DNA from: an uncultured Clostridium sp.
Lineage (GTDB): Bacteria; Bacillota; Clostridia; Clostridiales; Clostridiaceae
Direction of reading: 5' to 3'
Assembly: GCA_937927335.1 (NCBI GenBank)
Contig: CALBDU010000079.1
Location: 1 to 64,000, forward strand
Length of the DNA: 64,000 nt
Under the pieces are notes generated by a model. The model worked only from the letters and a program-made list of their open reading frames with translations, searched no databases and was not told the origin of the DNA. Shown one piece after another: positions 59,275-64,000 of this stretch. The position numbers and the translations under genes were made by a program. Each line of letters starts with the position of its first letter. The stretch's first letter is position 1.

Positions 59275-59982
59275 TTAGGTTACGGCCATCATATTGTACA
59301 TCTTCATTATCCTTATGTCTTCCTTTGAAATTTTAAGCTCATTTATCAGTTCTTTATCTTCCTGCAGTGGTTCTTTGGAAAACAGCATCTTTAACGCTAT
59401 AGGCATGAAGGGTCTGAAGGATACCCCGGACATCAGCCCCCATTTCTTTTTTGAATCCATAAAAGAAGCAAGAATGTTGATTATTATTCTTTCAACAGGA
59501 GTTGCCTGATTTCTCATCACAATGGTGGTTATCACATCATAATGCTCCATATAACCCCAATAAGTATTTTCACAGTCCTCATAATTATCATAGCTCTTAA
59601 CATTCATATAAAGCACAGTCTTAAAACGGGGCGGATCCTGCTCAGGAAAAACATCTATGACACATCTCACCAGCTCATTGCTTCGTCCGTCATAAATATA
59701 TGAATAAAACCTTCTGGAATTTCTGAAAAAGGTTGAAGGTTCTGTTTTTGATAGTTGCTTCTCCTTTTCCGGCTCTATATAAAGCAGCTGCTCCACATGA
59801 ATATTAAGAGCGTTTGCAATATTGTATAATGTTAGAATATCAATTGATATTTCACCATTCTCATATTTGGAGACGGTGGATTTGCTTTTGCTAATAAGAT
59901 CTGCCAAAGCTTGGACAGTCATTTCCCTGCCTCTCCTGAAATTCCTGATTTTCCTGCCGATTTCCTGGTTTATCTTCTCCAT
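59275..59982 (-). CDS. XRE-family regulator with unassigned C-terminal domain
   Basis: A 235-residue regulator. The helix-turn-helix is at about 8-62 (IRNFRRGREMTVQALADLIS, KSKSTVSKYENGEISID). The following 170 residues form an alpha/beta domain I cannot assign (RRFYSYIYDGRSNELVRCVID, WGYMEHYDVITTIVMRNQATPVERIIIN, split). It diverges from the MalY-type lyase gene and probably controls it; some MalY/PatB-type genes have such neighbours. ATG with GGAGGAA upstream. Confidence 0.85.
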   Translation of the reverse strand: MEKINQEIGRKIRNFRRGREMTVQALADLISKSKSTVSKYENGEISIDILTLYNIANALNIHVEQLLYIEPEKEKQLSKTEPSTFFRNSRRFYSYIYDGRSNELVRCVIDVFPEQDPPRFKTVLYMNVKSYDNYEDCENTYWGYMEHYDVITTIVMRNQATPVERIIINILASFMDSKKKWGLMSGVSFRPFMPIALKMLFSKEPLQEDKELINELKISKEDIRIMKMYNMMAVT

Positions 59983-60094
59983 TAATATTCCTCCAGTTTA
60001 AAGTTTCATAAAATTATTCAATTATCTGAAATAATGTAAAAATTTAAAATTTACTTAAATTTTAGCCTATAAACATAGATTTGTCTATTTAAAG

Positions 60095-60118
60095 GAAACA
60101 ATCTTGAGTTTTTGTTTC
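60095..60118. promoter_or_regulatory. Inverted repeat between divergent XRE regulator and lyase genes
   Basis: GAAACAA (60095-60101) and TTGTTTC (60112-60118) form a 7-bp inverted repeat with a 10-nt spacer. The position, about 100 bp before the lyase start and 113 bp before the regulator start, suits an operator. No T run follows, so it is not a terminator. Confidence 0.45.
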
Positions 60119-60222
60119 ATTAAAGTAAATTTCTTTCATTTTGTATAAAAGGATCATTTATGTAATAATTATTTAAAGAATCAGTTACACACTGAAAATC
60201 ATATATGGAAGGATGATGACCT

Positions 60223-61416
60223 ATGAATTACAATTTTGATGAAGTTATTGAAAGAAGAGGCACAAATGCCATGAATACTGACGGCTTCAGGGAATACATT
60301 TTCCATGCCGGCCCTGATATGAAGTTCCCCTATGCAGATGATGAATTCATACGGATGTGGGTGGCGGACATGGAATTTGCAGCACCGCCGGAAGTTGTTC
60401 AAGCTATCAAGGACAGGGCTGATAAAAAAATATTTGGTTACACCAAGGTATTTGATCCAGAGTACTACAATGCATTTTCAACCTGGACGAAAAATCTTTA
60501 CGGCTGGTCATTCCCAAAGGAACACCTGGTCACCTCAAATGGAATAATACCAGCGCTATATGAGTTAATTGAATATATATGCAAACCTGATGAAAAGATA
60601 CTGATACTTACTCCATCCTATGCATATTTTAAATATGCAGCTGATTTTAACAGTATAGAAACTGTAACCTCCAGCCTCGTTGAAAAGGACGGCTATTATA
60701 CTATGGACTTTGAGGATATAGAAAGAAAGGCTGCAGATGAGAAGGTTGCTGTATGTATATTCTGCAATCCCCACAATCCTTCGGGAAGGGTATGGTCTGA
60801 AGAGGAGCTGAAAAAGGTTGGGAAGCTTTGTCTTGATAATGGTCTCTGGCTAATATCAGACGAGATTCACTGCGACCTGCTTAGGTCAGGCCTTACACAT
60901 ACCCCTATGGCAAAGCTGTTTCCTGACACTGACAGAATAATAACCTGCATGGCACCCAGCAAGACCTTCAACATGGCAGGACTAATGTTTTCAAATATCA
61001 TAATCCCAAATGATATGCTAAGAGATACCTGGAAGAAGCGTCACTACTCCTTTGATAACCCCCTAAGCATAGCTGCAGCTCAGGCTGCTTACCTCCATGG
61101 CGGAGAATGGCTTAGGGAGCTTAAAGAATATCTTGACGGAAACTTTGAATTTACCAAACAGTATTTGGAAGAGCATCTGCCAAAGGCTGTGTACAAAATT
61201 CCTGAAGCCACCTACCTGGCTTGGGTGAATATAAATGCTTACGTATCCAAGGATGTAGACCTTCCTCTGTATTTTGCCAATAATGCCGGTGTGCTTCTTG
61301 AGGGTGGCAATATGTTCGTTGCAGACTCCGATGGATATATAAGGCTTAATCTGGCATGTCCCAGAGCGATGCTTACTGAAGGACTTAAAAGAATATGCAG
61401 TCTATTGAATAAATAA
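60223..61416 (+). CDS. MalY/PatB-type cystathionine beta-lyase (aminotransferase fold)
   Basis: A 397-residue PLP enzyme. The family N-terminus NYNFDEVIERRGTNAMNTDG, the substrate-side RMWVADMEFAAPPEV and the motif ISDEIHCDLLRSGLTHTPMA, FCNPHNPSGRVWS and the PLP Lys region MAPSKTFNMAGL are those of MalY/PatB. It probably cleaves cystathionine or related beta-substituted Cys compounds; regulatory (MalY) or cystathionine lyase (PatB) roles are both known. ATG with GGAAGGA upstream. Diverges from the XRE regulator. Confidence 0.92.
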   Translation: MNYNFDEVIERRGTNAMNTDGFREYIFHAGPDMKFPYADDEFIRMWVADMEFAAPPEVVQAIKDRADKKIFGYTKVFDPEYYNAFSTWTKNLYGWSFPKEHLVTSNGIIPALYELIEYICKPDEKILILTPSYAYFKYAADFNSIETVTSSLVEKDGYYTMDFEDIERKAADEKVAVCIFCNPHNPSGRVWSEEELKKVGKLCLDNGLWLISDEIHCDLLRSGLTHTPMAKLFPDTDRIITCMAPSKTFNMAGLMFSNIIIPNDMLRDTWKKRHYSFDNPLSIAAAQAAYLHGGEWLRELKEYLDGNFEFTKQYLEEHLPKAVYKIPEATYLAWVNINAYVSKDVDLPLYFANNAGVLLEGGNMFVADSDGYIRLNLACPRAMLTEGLKRICSLLNK

Positions 61417-61419
61417 AAA

Positions 61420-61456
61420 ATCAGGGACAGGCTAATTATTTTAGCTTGTCTCTGAT
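61420..61456. terminator. Bidirectional terminator
   Basis: 16-bp imperfect stem (ATCAGGGACAGGCTAA with TTAGCTTGTCTCTGAT, 5-nt loop) between the converging lyase and VWA-protein genes. Confidence 0.8.
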
Positions 61457-61458
61457 CA

Positions 61459-62859
61459 TTATAAAAGTATTTTTTCCTGGTTGTTCATTGAAAAGCCGTC
61501 TCTTACCACATCGCTCATATCTATTGTATCAACCTTTATGTCTACAGGGCTCAGCTTTTTAACTGCTCCATAGGGCTCCTTCAAGGAAAGCTTATCACCT
61601 CTTCCGGAAATTACCCACAGAGCTTTATAGCCCTTAGGCCTTACTGAAAGCTCTATCTCACCTTTGCCATCTGTAAAATACACCAACAGATTAAATTTAT
61701 TGCTGTTTGCATATTTGAAAACCGGAGTAAACTTAGTGCCTCCCCTTGTGTTCATCCTTTCTCTTATATCCTTGTGAGATTTCACCTTATATACTCTTCT
61801 TATTTCATCATCACATTCAATAACGGTTATTTCATGGTTGTAGTTTTTTACAATACTCAGCACTTCCTTAATGGCCTGTGTGAACTCTTCATCACTGATG
61901 CTGCCGCTTATATCAAGGGCTACCGCAACCCTTGCCTTGTGACTCCTGAGCTGGCCTCTCAAGTCCAGCCTTTCCGGCTGCCTCCTGTTTCTTCTTGTTA
62001 TAGTTTTCCTCTTATTGCTCTCAACGGAGCCCATGAGCCTCCTTAAATAAATATTCCAGGGCAGTTCACCCTTGATATTTTTCAGGGATGTTATCATGGT
62101 ATCCAGATAGCCAGGCATGGTGCCTCTTTGTGAGTTATCAATGAACTTTTCAGTAAATTCCCTTAGTGTATTTTCGTCTATATCACTGGAGTCCTCCCAT
62201 ATATCATGAGTCTTCTCCGGATTGAAATCAGTCTGTATCTTTTCATCGAAAGCGCTGTCATCTTCTGCAGCATCCTCGTCGTCCTCAAGAAGATCCATGG
62301 CTGTCTGAAGCTGCTTTGCATAATATTCAAAGGGCTCGTAGGGCAGCAGCTTTATTTTATAAATCAAATTAACCCATTCTAAAGTTACAGCATAGGGAGG
62401 CAGATAATCCAGATATCTATTTACCACTATATCCATTGCCATATTAACTGCCAAGGTGCTGTATCTTCCTTTTAGCTCCCTGGCCCTTACAAGATGCAAG
62501 GAAACTATATGAAGTATCTCATGCTTTATGGTGCTTTCCATTTGCTTTATATTTAAGGTTAAAAAAATTACGGGGTTGAAATGAATAACATATCTGGCAC
62601 CTTTAAAACTAACAGCTGTGGGGCTGGTTATATCAAACTTAATTTCTCTTGCCATTTGAAATAAAAAATATCCAAAAAAATTATCCTTGTCCTCCATAAG
62701 GCTTAAGTTTACCTTATCCACAATCTTAAAAAATTTCTCTTCGAAATCTTTAGGGATGTTAATTTGGGAATCCTCAGCGTCTCCCTCTAAAAAGGTGCTG
62801 ATGATCTCCTTCGCTTTTTCATAAACCTCTTTTACATCATTATCAAAGAAAGTATCCAT
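61459..62859 (-). CDS. DUF2201-type metallopeptidase/VWA protein
   Basis: A 466-residue protein of two parts. The N-terminal half has a putative zinc-peptidase site HEILHIVSLH (HExxH at 113-117). The C-terminal half is VWA-like with a MIDAS motif DISGS (316-320) and FTDGKGE. An acidic linker (about 190-235) lies between. This matches the DUF2201 family (VWA-like, N- and C-terminal). It overlaps the downstream end of a MoxR-type ATPase gene by a gap of three bases. Such pairs are thought to be chaperone-type complexes; the target is unknown. Confidence 0.87.
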   Translation of the reverse strand: MDTFFDNDVKEVYEKAKEIISTFLEGDAEDSQINIPKDFEEKFFKIVDKVNLSLMEDKDNFFGYFLFQMAREIKFDITSPTAVSFKGARYVIHFNPVIFLTLNIKQMESTIKHEILHIVSLHLVRARELKGRYSTLAVNMAMDIVVNRYLDYLPPYAVTLEWVNLIYKIKLLPYEPFEYYAKQLQTAMDLLEDDEDAAEDDSAFDEKIQTDFNPEKTHDIWEDSSDIDENTLREFTEKFIDNSQRGTMPGYLDTMITSLKNIKGELPWNIYLRRLMGSVESNKRKTITRRNRRQPERLDLRGQLRSHKARVAVALDISGSISDEEFTQAIKEVLSIVKNYNHEITVIECDDEIRRVYKVKSHKDIRERMNTRGGTKFTPVFKYANSNKFNLLVYFTDGKGEIELSVRPKGYKALWVISGRGDKLSLKEPYGAVKKLSPVDIKVDTIDMSDVVRDGFSMNNQEKILL

Positions 62860-62862
62860 CTA

Positions 62863-63993
62863 TTATCCCCTTATAGAACTGTAGGCATCAAAGTACGCTT
62901 CCACAAAACGGTCATTTTCTATGGCATGCTTATAAATCTCAGCATAATTGTTTTTTATATCCTTCATAATTCCAATCATTAAGTCCACCGGATATGCCTT
63001 TAAGAATAGAACAAGCCTTTCAATACAATAGCTTATGTCGCAGCTGTCTGCACATATATTTGCCTCCAGGGTCTTCAGTATGTTTTTTGCGGACAAGAAA
63101 AGCCTGGTATGGCTTTCGTTTTTAATTTTATCTTGTACAGCCTCACCAAGGGTGTTTCCTGTAAACACCTCTTCATAGCCTATAAGAGGGCTGTAGTCAC
63201 CTTCAATAAAGCTTACAAATTCTTCTGCAATAAGCTTTCCCACATTTCCCTTAATAACATTTAAAAATACGGCTCTTGATATTGCAGCTTTATCATTCTT
63301 ATATATTTTATATATATTGGAAATTCTCTCGTAGCTTCTTGGGGTTGCATTTATATCGTCTTCGTTGATTTTATGCAGATATTCCGGAAAGGTTGATATA
63401 AACTCAATGACTTTTTCATCAATTCCCGCATCTATGGCCCAATCCAGCCACTGTACATAATCCGGTTTCATGTACAGCCACACAAATCTGTTTTCCTGTG
63501 CTGCATCCATATCCACAACCTGGTAATCCAGCTCAGAGTCATACTTATTTGAAGGATTCATGGCAGCAAGTATTTTAACTCCTTCATAGAGCTTGTACCC
63601 GTTTATTTCCCTGTTCAGTATTAAATTCATCAGCTCCTGCTGCACTGTATGCTCGCAGCGGTTTATCTCATCAATAAATAAAAGCACCGTTCTTCCCTTT
63701 GACACTTCTTCATCAATTTCCCTAAGCTTGCTGTGGACTGCATAGGTGGTGGTTTTTCTTTCCACTGTTTCGCCTTTTTTACCTACTGCAGCGTAGGTCT
63801 CTATAGTTGGGAGCCCACCTATTTCACCTTCCTTAAGAAGATTTCCATCAATTACAACCACGCTCCAGTTATTCCTTTTGGAGATTTCCTTTGCCAGGGC
63901 TGTTTTTCCTATTCCGCTCTCCCCTACTATTAAGGGTACCTCTCCGGTGGCAAGTACCAGACCCACGGCTTTTAATGTATCTGTAAAATTCAT
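62863..63993 (-). CDS. MoxR-family AAA+ ATPase
   Basis: A 376-residue AAA+ ATPase. Walker A IVGESGIGKTALA (about 22-34), Walker B LLFIDEINRCE (about 104-114), sensor 1 ILAAMNPSNKYDS and arginine finger region QENRFVWLYM. The C-terminal lid is helical. Paired with the VWA-metallopeptidase gene on the same strand (three bases apart). It is complete within the window, with the ATG at 63993; the upstream ribosome-binding site cannot be seen. Confidence 0.9.
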   Translation of the reverse strand: MNFTDTLKAVGLVLATGEVPLIVGESGIGKTALAKEISKRNNWSVVVIDGNLLKEGEIGGLPTIETYAAVGKKGETVERKTTTYAVHSKLREIDEEVSKGRTVLLFIDEINRCEHTVQQELMNLILNREINGYKLYEGVKILAAMNPSNKYDSELDYQVVDMDAAQENRFVWLYMKPDYVQWLDWAIDAGIDEKVIEFISTFPEYLHKINEDDINATPRSYERISNIYKIYKNDKAAISRAVFLNVIKGNVGKLIAEEFVSFIEGDYSPLIGYEEVFTGNTLGEAVQDKIKNESHTRLFLSAKNILKTLEANICADSCDISYCIERLVLFLKAYPVDLMIGIMKDIKNNYAEIYKHAIENDRFVEAYFDAYSSIRG

Positions 63994-64000
63994 TTTTATT

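Overview
This 64 kb window is a gene-dense, AT-rich stretch of a Clostridium-like (low-GC, spore-forming, anaerobic Firmicute) chromosome. The evidence is the sporulation gene set (spoIIE, spoVT, spoVG, spoVB, yabP, yabQ, a GerMN lipoprotein), two [FeFe]-hydrogenase-type proteins, radical-SAM enzymes, strong GGAGG ribosome-binding sites and frequent TTG/GTG starts. Gene order resembles the Bacillus subtilis origin-proximal region. Read on the minus strand from 30.9 kb to 0.1 kb it is purR-spoVG-glmU-prs-[response regulator-histidine kinase-htrA]-pth-mfd-prsA-like-spoVT-spoVB-mazG-yabO-yabP-yabQ-divIC-yabR-tRNAs-spoIIE-tilS-hpt-ftsH-coaX-dusB-greA-lysS. The other end carries a second origin-linked block (murA, walJ/yycJ, gerM-like, yyzF-like, SEC-C protein, rlmH). 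No phage, insertion sequence, CRISPR array or rRNA gene was seen.

Layout. 1-2.3 kb: partial tRNA-Asn, lysS and greA behind a consensus promoter. 2.3-11.8 kb: unknown Rossmann-like protein, dusB, coaX, FlK-like thioesterase, ftsH, hpt, tilS, spoIIE. 11.9-12.2 kb: tRNA-Met, tRNA-fMet and tRNA-Leu. 12.3-18.3 kb: cell-division and sporulation genes, HU and mazG. 18.4-31 kb: PrsA-like foldase, mfd, pth, an HtrA/two-component unit, prs, glmU, spoVG, purR. From 31 kb the strand switches: murC, a small membrane protein, tRNA-Pro, an [FeFe]-hydrogenase-like protein, a HAD phosphatase and DUF2164. 35.5-36.3 kb: a small 18-residue-repeat protein and an unknown protein. 36.6-45.7 kb: aminotransferase, ABC-F ATPase, rlmI-like methyltransferase, ComB-like phosphatase, two radical-SAM proteins, a lipoprotein, an XRE/S24-like regulator and DUF3783. 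45.7-52.6 kb: cyclophilin, a PAS-linked sensory hydrogenase homologue, threonine ammonia-lyase, murI and a long glutamine synthetase. 52.6-57.2 kb: degenerate 2H protein and the murA-to-rlmH run. 57.2-64 kb: MFS efflux pump with MarR regulator, XRE regulator divergent from a MalY-type lyase, and a MoxR ATPase/VWA-metallopeptidase pair.

How the genes work together. Most are housekeeping: translation (lysS, tRNAs, tilS, dusB, pth, rlmI, rlmH), nucleotide and cofactor supply (prs, hpt, purR, coaX), wall synthesis (glmU, murC, murA, murI), division and sporulation, and protein quality control (ftsH, htrA, prsA-like, cyclophilin). Promoter signals fit this: sigma-H-type sequences precede spoVG and hup, a 21-bp-spaced promoter precedes spoIIE, and a sigma-E-like sequence precedes yabP. 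Less familiar items are the repeat protein at 35.5 kb, the sensory hydrogenase, a hairpin that would mask the ribosome-binding site of the small membrane protein, nested inverted repeats between murI and glnA, and terminators embedded in opposing coding regions. All statements come from reading the sequence; no database search was run.
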